Below, piece after piece: positions 36,814 to 44,182 of a DNA stretch of 64,000 nt (position 1 is the first letter of the stretch; every line of letters begins with the position of its first letter). The notes beneath the pieces were generated by a model. The model saw only the letters and a list, made by a program, of their open reading frames with translations, searched no databases and had not been told where the DNA came from. The translations under genes and the position numbers were made by a program. The DNA is from Pedobacter psychroterrae. GTDB lineage: Bacteria; Bacteroidota; Bacteroidia; Sphingobacteriales; Sphingobacteriaceae. The stretch lies in contig NZ_SJSL01000009.1 in assembly GCF_004331695.1 (NCBI RefSeq), positions 62,001 through 126,000 of the forward strand, written 5' to 3'.

Positions 36814-37029
36814 ATGGACACAATTGTATTTAAAACTTCAGTACAAAACACCTACGATCTGGGTGCTATCAAGCCTGTTATGGATCTTATTTTTGGAAAG
36901 AACTGGTCTGTCAATTTTGAAGGGATGGACAGGATTTTAAAGGTGGTGAGTTCCATTCCCTGTGCAGCATTGGTAAAAGATATCTTCAGGGATAAAGGTT
37001 TTCAGTGCGACGAACTCCAATACGCTTAG
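36814..37029 (+). CDS. Small ferredoxin-fold-like (HMA-like) protein without metal cysteines
   Basis: 71 residues from the ATG at 36814; an upstream in-frame ATG at 36721 would include the palindrome and hairpin region and is less likely. The pattern TIVFKTSVQNTYDLGAIKPVMDLIFGKNWSVNFEGMDRILKVVSS follows the beta-alpha-beta order of heavy-metal-associated domains, but the CxxC metal site is absent. It may be a small adaptor. Function unknown. Confidence 0.6.
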   Translation: MDTIVFKTSVQNTYDLGAIKPVMDLIFGKNWSVNFEGMDRILKVVSSIPCAALVKDIFRDKGFQCDELQYA

Positions 37030-37133
37030 TTATCCCGACATTTCTTATGCTGGTTTTAAGATAATAATTCTATTTTTGCCACAGCCAATGCATTAATCAG
37101 CATACAGGCATACTAACATATTATCGCTCCAAC

Positions 37134-38831
37134 ATGAAAAAAATCTTATTATTGATTTTACTACAGTCAATTTGCGCATCTTATGGCTTCAGCCAGCAAC
37201 TTGATATTCAAAAAATACAATCCCTTACACAAAATGCGATAAAAAAAGCCTATCCTGCCAGTGTCAGAATGTGGGCTTTCGATACAGTTAAAAGGCAACA
37301 GGCAGGCCCGCAGTTTAGCGGAGTAGTGGTCACACCAGAAGGGCATATACTGACCGCCGCTCATGTAAACACACCTGGACAAAGCTATCTGGTAACATTC
37401 CCTGACGGAAAAACCGGTATAGCCAAAGGCCTTGGAAAGATTGAATTTGCCAAAACACCAAACATGCCTGACGTGGCTATGATGAAGATCATCACAGTGG
37501 GCACCTGGCCCTATGCTGAGATGGGCTGGTCCTCGGCCATTAAGATAAATGAACCTGTGATCAGCATTTCTTATCCGGAAAGCCTCAACCAGCCATTGCC
37601 CCTGGTCAGGTTTGGAAGTATTACCAATGTAAAGAACGAATATGGCTTTCTGCAGTCGACCTGTATGATGGAACCCGGTGATTCAGGTGGGCCGATATTC
37701 GATTACCTGGGCCGTGTCATTGGTTTGCATAGTGCAATAAATGTGGATGTAGATTATGAAATACCCGTAGATTTCTACCGTAAATATTGGAAGGCGCTAA
37801 ATGTGCCGAGGACATACGCGGAGTTACCTGAACAGGAAGATGCAGTTGGGAATGATCCGGAAATAATCCTCAGTATTCCTGCATTGGCCAACCTGAATTC
37901 GAATTTTATAAAGACGGCAAAGCAGTTTAGTGATCATGTGGTTTCGATCAATAGCATGGTGGACGGAAAACAGCAACAGGTAATGGGTACCTTAGTTAAA
38001 ACTGAAAAAGGAACCTGCATCATTAGTAAGAGCTCATTAATCGGAGTTGATCCTGTGGTCAGAGTAGCTAATGGTAAAGATCTAACAGCTAAGGTGATTA
38101 GCAGAGACAGGAATACAGACCTGGTTTTACTCCAAGCTGGTTCAAAGTTAAAGGGTGGTGTAAGTCTCAACGCTCTCAATGCTCTTAACGCTCTCGACGC
38201 TTCGGTTAAAGATACGATAGCAGTAAAGCAGCTTGGGATGTTTCTGATTTCAGTCCAGCCAGGTGCCGGAGATAGTCAGGTAAGTGTGATGGGAAGTACC
38301 GTGTTTTCGTTGAATAAAATAGCGGGAATGGCCTATCTGGGAGCTGCAGTGGCTTACACAGCGCCTGTGGCTATCACCGTGGTACAGCCGGGTAGTCCGG
38401 CAGGCAATGCTGGTTTGCAAATTGGCGATCAACTGGTTAGCATAAATGATACAGCCATCAATAAACCGGAAGACTATGGAAATCAATTGATGAAATACTG
38501 GGCGGGGGACACCATTCAATTCGATATCCTCCGTGAAGGCAGCAGGCTAAGCAAGCAGATTATCCTTGCTTCCAGACCAGAAAGACCGGTTACACATCCT
38601 GTAGATATGTTTGTGGGGGGTAAAAGCAGCAGGAGGGACGGCTTTGATGCTGTTTTTGCCCATGGTGCGAAGATCAGGCCTGAGCAATGTGGCGGGCCAG
38701 TATTTGATACTGCGGGTCATTTTTATGGAATAAATATTGCCAGGTTTGGCCGGGCCAGCACAATCGCCATTCCGGCCAAAACCATTTTAGCATTTATAAA
38801 AACAGGTCTTAATTCTACTCAACTCCCTTAG
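37134..38831 (+). CDS. Periplasmic trypsin-like protease with degenerate second protease domain and inserted PDZ
   Basis: 565 residues with signal peptide (KKILLLILLQSICASYGFSQ). Domain 1 has a complete catalytic triad: His77 in LTAAHV, Asp113 in PDVAMMKI, Ser184 in PGDSGGPIF. Domain 2 (about 265-410 and 500-560) repeats the fold but is altered: the His position reads ISKSSL, Asp329 is kept in TDLVLLQ, and the Ser site is EQCGGPVFD with Cys519. A PDZ domain (about 410-475, VAITVVQPGSPAGNAGLQIGDQLVSI) lies inside the second domain. A 9-bp tandem repeat gives NALNALNAL at about 346. Its stop region overlaps the convergent SMP-30-like gene by 17 bp. Confidence 0.85.
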   Translation: MKKILLLILLQSICASYGFSQQLDIQKIQSLTQNAIKKAYPASVRMWAFDTVKRQQAGPQFSGVVVTPEGHILTAAHVNTPGQSYLVTFPDGKTGIAKGLGKIEFAKTPNMPDVAMMKIITVGTWPYAEMGWSSAIKINEPVISISYPESLNQPLPLVRFGSITNVKNEYGFLQSTCMMEPGDSGGPIFDYLGRVIGLHSAINVDVDYEIPVDFYRKYWKALNVPRTYAELPEQEDAVGNDPEIILSIPALANLNSNFIKTAKQFSDHVVSINSMVDGKQQQVMGTLVKTEKGTCIISKSSLIGVDPVVRVANGKDLTAKVISRDRNTDLVLLQAGSKLKGGVSLNALNALNALDASVKDTIAVKQLGMFLISVQPGAGDSQVSVMGSTVFSLNKIAGMAYLGAAVAYTAPVAITVVQPGSPAGNAGLQIGDQLVSINDTAINKPEDYGNQLMKYWAGDTIQFDILREGSRLSKQIILASRPERPVTHPVDMFVGGKSSRRDGFDAVFAHGAKIRPEQCGGPVFDTAGHFYGINIARFGRASTIAIPAKTILAFIKTGLNSTQLP

Positions 38832-39711
38832 CATTCACCGGAATGCTATATACCGAATTGTGTGCGGTAATGAATAAAATATCATTGTTCTTTCCATAGA
38901 AACATACATTGCTGGCACCTTTTGGTACTTTAATCGCTCCAATGGCATTACCTGAAGCGTCAAAGATATACACACCACCGTTGCCGGTCAGGTAGACATT
39001 ACCTTTATCATCCAGCGTCATGCCGTCAGAGCCACGGTTGATCAGTAATTGTTTCTCACCCAATACCCCATTTTTTATGATAGGATACTTATATGTCTTG
39101 CCTGATGCAATATCCGAAACAAAGAGAAACTTACCATCCGGACTGCCTACTATTCCATTTGGTTGTTTAAGGCCATTTGCGATCATCAGGGCAGTTTTTG
39201 TGCCTTTTGCCAGATAGTACACATCTTCCGTAGGAATATCTTTGCTTTTTCTGGTCCAATACGGGCGCTGATAGTAAGGGTCTGTAAAATAGATACCTCC
39301 TTTGGCATCCATCCACACATCATTGGGGCCATTAAGTTGCTTTCCTCCGAAATTATTCAGCAGCACCTTAACTTTTCCTTTTTTGTTCACCGACCATAGT
39401 TCTCCTTTTTCATCCGCACAGGTGATCAGATTGCCTTTTTTATCAAAGAAAGTCCCGTTTGAACGGCCAGTTTTATCTAAGAAAACAGACAATTTACCGT
39501 CCAGATCGTACTTCCAGATTTTATCATTCGGCTGGTCAGTAAAGAAAACATTACCGGCTTTGTCCTTTGAGCAGCCTTCGGTAAAGCTATAATCTGAGCC
39601 CACCAGTTTTAACTGGTCTTGTACAAATAAGGTGCTTTCCTGTGCCTGAGCAGCAACAGTAGTTAGTAAAAAAGCAAATAAGTAATTTAAGCGGGTAAGT
39701 CGTGATAACAT
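38815..39711 (-). CDS. SMP-30/gluconolactonase-like secreted protein
   Basis: 298 residues with signal peptide (RLNYLFAFLLTTVAAQAQ). The six-bladed propeller pattern of SMP-30/LRE is visible: SFTEGCSKDKAGNVFFTDQPNDKIWKYD, NGPNDVWMDAKGGIYFTDPYY and GSDGMTLDDKGNVYLTG. The metal ligands are probably Glu in TEG, Asn in LNGPND and Asp in GSDG. The family includes lactonases that hydrolyse sugar lactones. The gene is convergent with the protease gene and divergent from pxpB across 59 bp. Confidence 0.88.
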   Translation of the reverse strand: MLSRLTRLNYLFAFLLTTVAAQAQESTLFVQDQLKLVGSDYSFTEGCSKDKAGNVFFTDQPNDKIWKYDLDGKLSVFLDKTGRSNGTFFDKKGNLITCADEKGELWSVNKKGKVKVLLNNFGGKQLNGPNDVWMDAKGGIYFTDPYYQRPYWTRKSKDIPTEDVYYLAKGTKTALMIANGLKQPNGIVGSPDGKFLFVSDIASGKTYKYPIIKNGVLGEKQLLINRGSDGMTLDDKGNVYLTGNGGVYIFDASGNAIGAIKVPKGASNVCFYGKNNDILFITAHNSVYSIPVNAKGVE

Positions 39712-39757
39712 GTCTAAATATTTGGTTTCATTAAATAATTAAGTCTAAAAATACACA

Positions 39758-39765
39758 TATATTTG
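39758..39765 (+). promoter_or_regulatory. -7 element just before pxpB
   Basis: TATATTTG is a perfect match to TAnnTTTG and ends 5 bp before the pxpB ATG. The expected transcription start would be at or near the ATG, so the mRNA may be leaderless. No convincing -33 element at the usual spacing. Confidence 0.35.
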
Positions 39766-39770
39766 GTTAT

Positions 39771-40478
39771 ATGACAATTGAAGCAAATTCTAATGACTTT
39801 CGGTGCTACCCACTTGGAGATTCGGCTATAGTCATACAATTTGCTGATGAGATCAGTATTCCCATCAATCAAAAGATCAGGGCCATTGGCGAATTTCTGG
39901 ATGAATATACCTTTGAGGGCTTTGTGGAGTATGTTCCTGCATTTAGCAGCATTACCATCTACTATCAACCAAGCCTGATATCTTTTCAGGAACTGGAAAC
40001 CATGGTACAGGAAATGATGGAGGATTTGCCGGAAGCAACCACAGGCAGCCAGTCGGCGGCCATAGAAATACCTGTTGTATATGGAGGGGAATGGGGCCCT
40101 GATCTTGAGTTTGTTGCGCAGCACAATAAGCTCAGCATAGAAGAAATAATACATATACATAGCAGTACAGAATACCTGGTGTACATGATTGGTTTTGCAC
40201 CTGGTTTTCCATATCTGGGCGGCATGGACAGCAGGATTGCTACGCCCAGAAAAGAAACGCCAACATCCAGCATCTCTGCGGGGTCGGTTGGCATAGCAGG
40301 TATGCAGACGGGTGTATACCCAATAGAAACACCCGGGGGATGGCAGATCATTGGCAGGACTACCATAGACCTGTTTGACAAGGAAAGTGATACGCCTGTA
40401 CTGCTGAAAGCAGGCGACCGCATTCGTTTTGTACCTGTAGAAGCTGATATTTTAATGGAAGAGATATATGGGATTTAA
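39771..40478 (+). CDS. pxpB: 5-oxoprolinase subunit B
   Basis: 235 residues. YMIGFAPGFPYLGGMDSRIATPRKETPTSSISAGSVGIAGMQTGVYP is the defining motif of the KipI/PxpB family. With PxpC and PxpA it forms the ATP-dependent enzyme that opens 5-oxoproline to glutamate, a cytoplasmic damage-repair reaction. It is the first gene of a four-gene operon. It overlaps pxpC by 11 bp. Confidence 0.95.
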   Translation: MTIEANSNDFRCYPLGDSAIVIQFADEISIPINQKIRAIGEFLDEYTFEGFVEYVPAFSSITIYYQPSLISFQELETMVQEMMEDLPEATTGSQSAAIEIPVVYGGEWGPDLEFVAQHNKLSIEEIIHIHSSTEYLVYMIGFAPGFPYLGGMDSRIATPRKETPTSSISAGSVGIAGMQTGVYPIETPGGWQIIGRTTIDLFDKESDTPVLLKAGDRIRFVPVEADILMEEIYGI

Positions 40479-41421
40479 GGTGGTCAAAGCCGGTATGCTA
40501 AGTACCATTCAGGACCTGGGCAGGTACGGTTATCAGAAATCCGGGATCATTGTAAGTGGGGCGATGGATAAGCTGGCACTCAGGATAGGCAACCTGCTTT
40601 TGGGAAATGAAGAAGACGAGGCGGGCTTGGAAATTACCCTGATTGGGCCGGTCTTACTGTTTGAGGAAGCACACCTAATCATCCTTACAGGTGCGGATTT
40701 GTCGCCTTCCATAGATGGTGCGCCTTTGACCATGTGGCGTCCAGTCCACATTCCAAAAGGTTCATTACTCACATTCGGTAAACCAGCAAGCGGCTGTCGC
40801 GCCTATTTGTCGGTAGCCGGAGGCTTTAAGATAAAACCAGTCCTGGGCAGTTGCGCTACCTATCTGCAGGCAGGCATAGGTGGATGGGAAGGGAGGGCAT
40901 TAAAGCCCGGCGACCGGATTCCCTTCAAGCAGGCCTATAAAGCTAACGGTAAATTTAACTGGACACCCGATCTAAAATTATACCCCAGGCTGGATAAGCA
41001 GACAATTGGTGTAATAGCCGGTCCAGAGTTCAGCTTATTTACCAAAGATAGCATAGCTGCATTTTTCAGTCAGGAATTTAGCATCAGCAAGGACAATAAC
41101 AGGATGGGATACCGACTGGACGGCGCTGGTATCCACCAGACTAAAACTGAAGAAATGCTATCTTCAGCGGTGACATTCGGAACCATACAAGTTCCGCAGC
41201 AAGGGAAACCAATTATCCTGATGGCCGATAGCCAGACCACAGGCGGCTATCCAAGGATTGCTCAGGTGATAACGGCCGCCCTAAGTATCCTTGCGCAAAA
41301 GCAAACCGGCAGTCTGATAAAATTTGAATTAATTACCTTAGCTGAAGCACAAAAGCAACTGCAGCAGCAGGAAAAGCAGATACAGCAACTAAAACATACC
41401 ATTAGCTTAAAATATGGCTGA
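40468..41421 (+). CDS. pxpC: 5-oxoprolinase subunit C
   Basis: 317 residues of the KipA/PxpC (biotin-dependent carboxylase-like) family: GMLSTIQDLGRYGYQKSGIIVSGAMDKLALRIGN at the start and ILMADSQTTGGYPRIAQVI near the end. The glutamine-rich C-terminal helix (EAQKQLQQQEKQIQQLKHT) is an added coiled coil. Overlaps pxpB by 11 bp and pxpA by 8 bp, so translation is coupled. Confidence 0.95.
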   Translation: MGFKVVKAGMLSTIQDLGRYGYQKSGIIVSGAMDKLALRIGNLLLGNEEDEAGLEITLIGPVLLFEEAHLIILTGADLSPSIDGAPLTMWRPVHIPKGSLLTFGKPASGCRAYLSVAGGFKIKPVLGSCATYLQAGIGGWEGRALKPGDRIPFKQAYKANGKFNWTPDLKLYPRLDKQTIGVIAGPEFSLFTKDSIAAFFSQEFSISKDNNRMGYRLDGAGIHQTKTEEMLSSAVTFGTIQVPQQGKPIILMADSQTTGGYPRIAQVITAALSILAQKQTGSLIKFELITLAEAQKQLQQQEKQIQQLKHTISLKYG

Positions 41422-42169
41422 TTTTTATACGGACTTAAATTGTGATATGGGAGAGTCCTTTGGTGCTTATACCATGGGAAATGACGAAGCCATTATGCCC
41501 TTCATCTCTTCAGTAAATATAGCCTGTGGCTTTCATGCAGGCGATCCTGCTACTATGCAAATGACGGTAAAGGCCGCTATCAGACATGGCCTGAAGATAG
41601 GTGCCCATCCAGGTTTTCCTGATCTGCAAGGCTTTGGAAGAAGAGAAATGAAACTTAGTGCTACCGAGGTTTACAATATAACACTCTATCAGATAGGTGC
41701 TTTGTCTGCTTTTGTTAAAGCGGAAGGCAGTGCCCTGCATCATGTAAAACCGCATGGCGCCCTGTACAATATGGCTGCTGTAAACCCTGAACTAGCCGAT
41801 GCCATAGCGGAAGCGGTATATGCTGCCAATCCTTCACTAATACTTTACGGACTATCCGGCAGTGAACTCATCAAATCCGCAGAACGAAGAGGGTTGAACG
41901 TGAAAAACGAAGTATTCGCAGACAGGACTTACAAGCAGGATGGTACTTTGACACCAAGGAGCCAGGCGGGCGCATTGATTAATGACAGTAAAACCGCCAT
42001 CAATCAGGTGATGAGAATGGTAAAGGAAGGTATAGTGACCTCTTCTGAGGGACTCGATATAGCCATCCGGGCAGATACCATCTGCCTTCATGGAGATGGC
42101 GGTCATGCACTGGAATTAGCCAGAGAGATTAGCCATCGTTTTAAACAGGAGGGGATCATTGTAAGATGA
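41414..42169 (+). CDS. pxpA: 5-oxoprolinase subunit A (LamB/YcsF)
   Basis: 251 residues with the motifs TDLNCDMGESFGAYTMGNDEAIMPFISSVNIACGFHAGDP, PHGALYNMA and EVFADRTYKQDGTLTPRSQAGALI, all typical of PxpA. Length is standard. Ends 4 bp into the next gene (ATGA overlap), a polycistronic arrangement that supports a shared function with the transporter. Confidence 0.96.
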   Translation: MADFYTDLNCDMGESFGAYTMGNDEAIMPFISSVNIACGFHAGDPATMQMTVKAAIRHGLKIGAHPGFPDLQGFGRREMKLSATEVYNITLYQIGALSAFVKAEGSALHHVKPHGALYNMAAVNPELADAIAEAVYAANPSLILYGLSGSELIKSAERRGLNVKNEVFADRTYKQDGTLTPRSQAGALINDSKTAINQVMRMVKEGIVTSSEGLDIAIRADTICLHGDGGHALELAREISHRFKQEGIIVR

Positions 42170-43335
42170 AAAACAGAAGCGTACTTCTGGGCGCCGCCTT
42201 TTTGATGGCAACCTCGGCGATAGGTCCGGGCTTCCTTACCCAGACCACGGTTTTTACCCAATCGCTGGGTGCCAGCTTTGGCTTTGTGATACTTACTTCC
42301 ATCATTATTGACATAGGCGTACAGCTAAATATCTGGCGCGTTATTGCTGTCTCTGAAAAACGTGCGCAGGACATTGGCAATTTACTTTTGCCAGGTCTTG
42401 GCAGTTTCATCTCCATACTGATCGTGTTGGGCGGACTGGCCTTCAATATAGGAAATATAGCAGGGGCGGGCCTTGGGCTGCAGGCTTTGCTGGGCATTCC
42501 TGTAGCCACAGGTGCGGTTATTTCAGCAGCAATGGCCATTGCGATTTTTGTGGTGAAAGAAGCAGGTAAAGCGATGGATAAATTTGCACAGCTAATGGGT
42601 TTTTTAATGATCATGGCCATCGTTTATATTGCTGTCAGTTCTGCACCTCCTGTTGGAGAAGCAGTATTGAGGACTATTGTGCCAGCCAAAATAGACCTCA
42701 TGACCATTCTTACCCTGGTGGGCGGAACGGTGGGCGGCTACATCACTTTCTCCGGCGGACATCGCTTGCTGGACGCAGGCATTAAAGGAAAAGAATCACT
42801 TAAAGAAGTGAACAGGAGTGCTGTTATGGGTATTTCCATAGCATCTTTGGTGCGTGTCTTTTTATTTCTCGCCTCCCTTGGGGTGGTAGCAAAGGGATTG
42901 TCTATTGATGCTGGAAACCCTACCGGATCGGTATTCCAGCTCGCTGCTGGAAACATCGGTTACAAACTCTTCGGACTGGTAATGTTTTCTGCCGCCATTA
43001 CTTCCGTAATTGGGTCCGCTTATACCTCTGTTTCATTTATTAAATCTTTTAGTCCGGCTATTCAGAAAAACGAAAATAAGCTAATTATTGGCTTCATAAT
43101 AATCTCAGCCATGATATTTATTGCAGTAGGAAAGCCAGTAAGCCTGCTGATCATGGCGGGAGCAGCCAATGGTCTGATTTTGCCGGTCACACTCGCAACC
43201 ATTCTTTTCGCAGCTCATAAGAAAAAGATTATCGGGGATTACCAACATCCAATATGGCTTACGCTATTCGGAATCCTGGTAGTTTGTGTCATGACCTATA
43301 TGAGCGGATCAGTGCTGATAAATACTTTTTTTTGA
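42166..43335 (+). CDS. NRAMP-fold transporter of the YcsG group, metal motifs missing
   Basis: 389 residues with about 11 membrane segments in NRAMP order. The first-helix motif DPGN of metal-transporting NRAMPs is here GPGF (AIGPGFLTQTTVF), and the sixth-helix MPH motif is SGGH (GGYITFSGGHRLL). Both metal ligands are therefore absent. In Bacillus subtilis ycsG, an NRAMP-like gene, lies next to ycsF and kipI/kipA; the same order is seen here with a 4-bp overlap. I infer a transporter for 5-oxoproline or a related organic acid, probably proton-coupled. A minus-strand frame inside the gene is a shadow. Confidence 0.85.
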   Translation: MKNRSVLLGAAFLMATSAIGPGFLTQTTVFTQSLGASFGFVILTSIIIDIGVQLNIWRVIAVSEKRAQDIGNLLLPGLGSFISILIVLGGLAFNIGNIAGAGLGLQALLGIPVATGAVISAAMAIAIFVVKEAGKAMDKFAQLMGFLMIMAIVYIAVSSAPPVGEAVLRTIVPAKIDLMTILTLVGGTVGGYITFSGGHRLLDAGIKGKESLKEVNRSAVMGISIASLVRVFLFLASLGVVAKGLSIDAGNPTGSVFQLAAGNIGYKLFGLVMFSAAITSVIGSAYTSVSFIKSFSPAIQKNENKLIIGFIIISAMIFIAVGKPVSLLIMAGAANGLILPVTLATILFAAHKKKIIGDYQHPIWLTLFGILVVCVMTYMSGSVLINTFF

Positions 43336-43342
43336 TATGGAA

Positions 43343-43467
43343 TCCGTGTAGCTCCGCTTGATCACCGTTGTATGTGAGTCCGGTCTGAGGGCCGAGTCAC
43401 ACGGAGTGACAGTTTATTTAATTGGGATTCACATCGAACAGTGATACAACCCATCTAATATCCGTGT
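43343..43467. repeat. Gene-free segment with short imperfect inverted repeats
   Basis: TCCGTGT at 43343-43349 pairs with ACACGGA at 43399-43405, and a further TCCGTGT copy lies at 43461-43467. GTTGTAT (43367-43373) pairs with ATACAAC (43444-43450). The segment between the transporter and the lipoprotein has no open frame. It looks like a folded intergenic repeat, possibly a terminator region. No T-run follows. Confidence 0.4.
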
Positions 43468-43602
43468 GGTTGGAGAGTTTTGAGGGTATGATTATTTAAT
43501 CAAATATAGCGCTAAATGACAATTGAATCAAGTCAAGCCTTGATTTTAAAGTCAATTTTTGTAAGTTAGCAAAATCAGCTATCAACCCAAATTTTGATAC
43601 TT

Positions 43603-44166
43603 ATGAAGTCGAATCTGATCATCCTATTTATTTTCATTGTTTTTTTGCAAAGCTGCGGACTTAACGAGCGGGAGAAAAATCTGCAAATACTGCAAAAGGA
43701 AATCGCCCAGAAAGAGCAGGGCTTACTGGCCTGGGAACAGCGGTTGAAACTGAAAGAAGAGGCACTGGAACATGCAAGGCAGTCGCTGGACAGCGCAAAG
43801 ATGCAAGCCGATTCTGCATCGGTATACGACCCTGCTATTGTGGGTAAATGGATTGTTAAGATGAGCTGTATAGAAACTACCTGCGACGGGTCTGCATTGG
43901 GAGATACCAAGACAGAGCAATGGGATATCAGCTACAATCAAAAGTCCATCGTTGTAAAAGCATATTCGGGTCCTGTACTCATTCGGGTGTATGTAGGCAA
44001 TTATAGAGACAATCAACTAAAAGTTTTGGATGAGCGGCCAAACGTAGATGTGTCTTTTAAGGCGGCCCTTAATTTTATTAATGAGAAAAGGATGGACGGA
44101 ACCAGAGAGATCCTACAGGCAAACTGTAAAATTGTATATGCGCTAACTGCAGAAAAGTCGAAATAA
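43603..44166 (+). CDS. Coiled-coil lipoprotein of unknown function
   Basis: 187 residues from the ATG at 43603 (an in-frame TTG at 43594 is not preferred). Lipobox FLQSCGLNE. A coiled-coil heptad stretch of about 50 residues follows (EKNLQILQKEIAQKEQGLLAW), then a beta domain (IVGKWIVKMSCIETTCDGSALG) with three cysteines. No family recognised. The 16-bp gap to the antiporter gene suggests co-transcription. Confidence 0.72.
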   Translation: MKSNLIILFIFIVFLQSCGLNEREKNLQILQKEIAQKEQGLLAWEQRLKLKEEALEHARQSLDSAKMQADSASVYDPAIVGKWIVKMSCIETTCDGSALGDTKTEQWDISYNQKSIVVKAYSGPVLIRVYVGNYRDNQLKVLDERPNVDVSFKAALNFINEKRMDGTREILQANCKIVYALTAEKSK

Positions 44167-44182
44167 TACTAAACAAAGCTTT

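Noticed and set aside
38169..38204. 9-bp tandem repeats (AACGCTCTC-like) as a mobile or regulatory repeat
   Set aside because: In frame inside the protease gene and encodes Asn-Ala-Leu repeats; a local coding slippage is sufficient.
42156..42620. 154-codon minus-strand frame inside the NRAMP-like gene
   Set aside because: Antisense shadow of a gene with clear topology and operon context.
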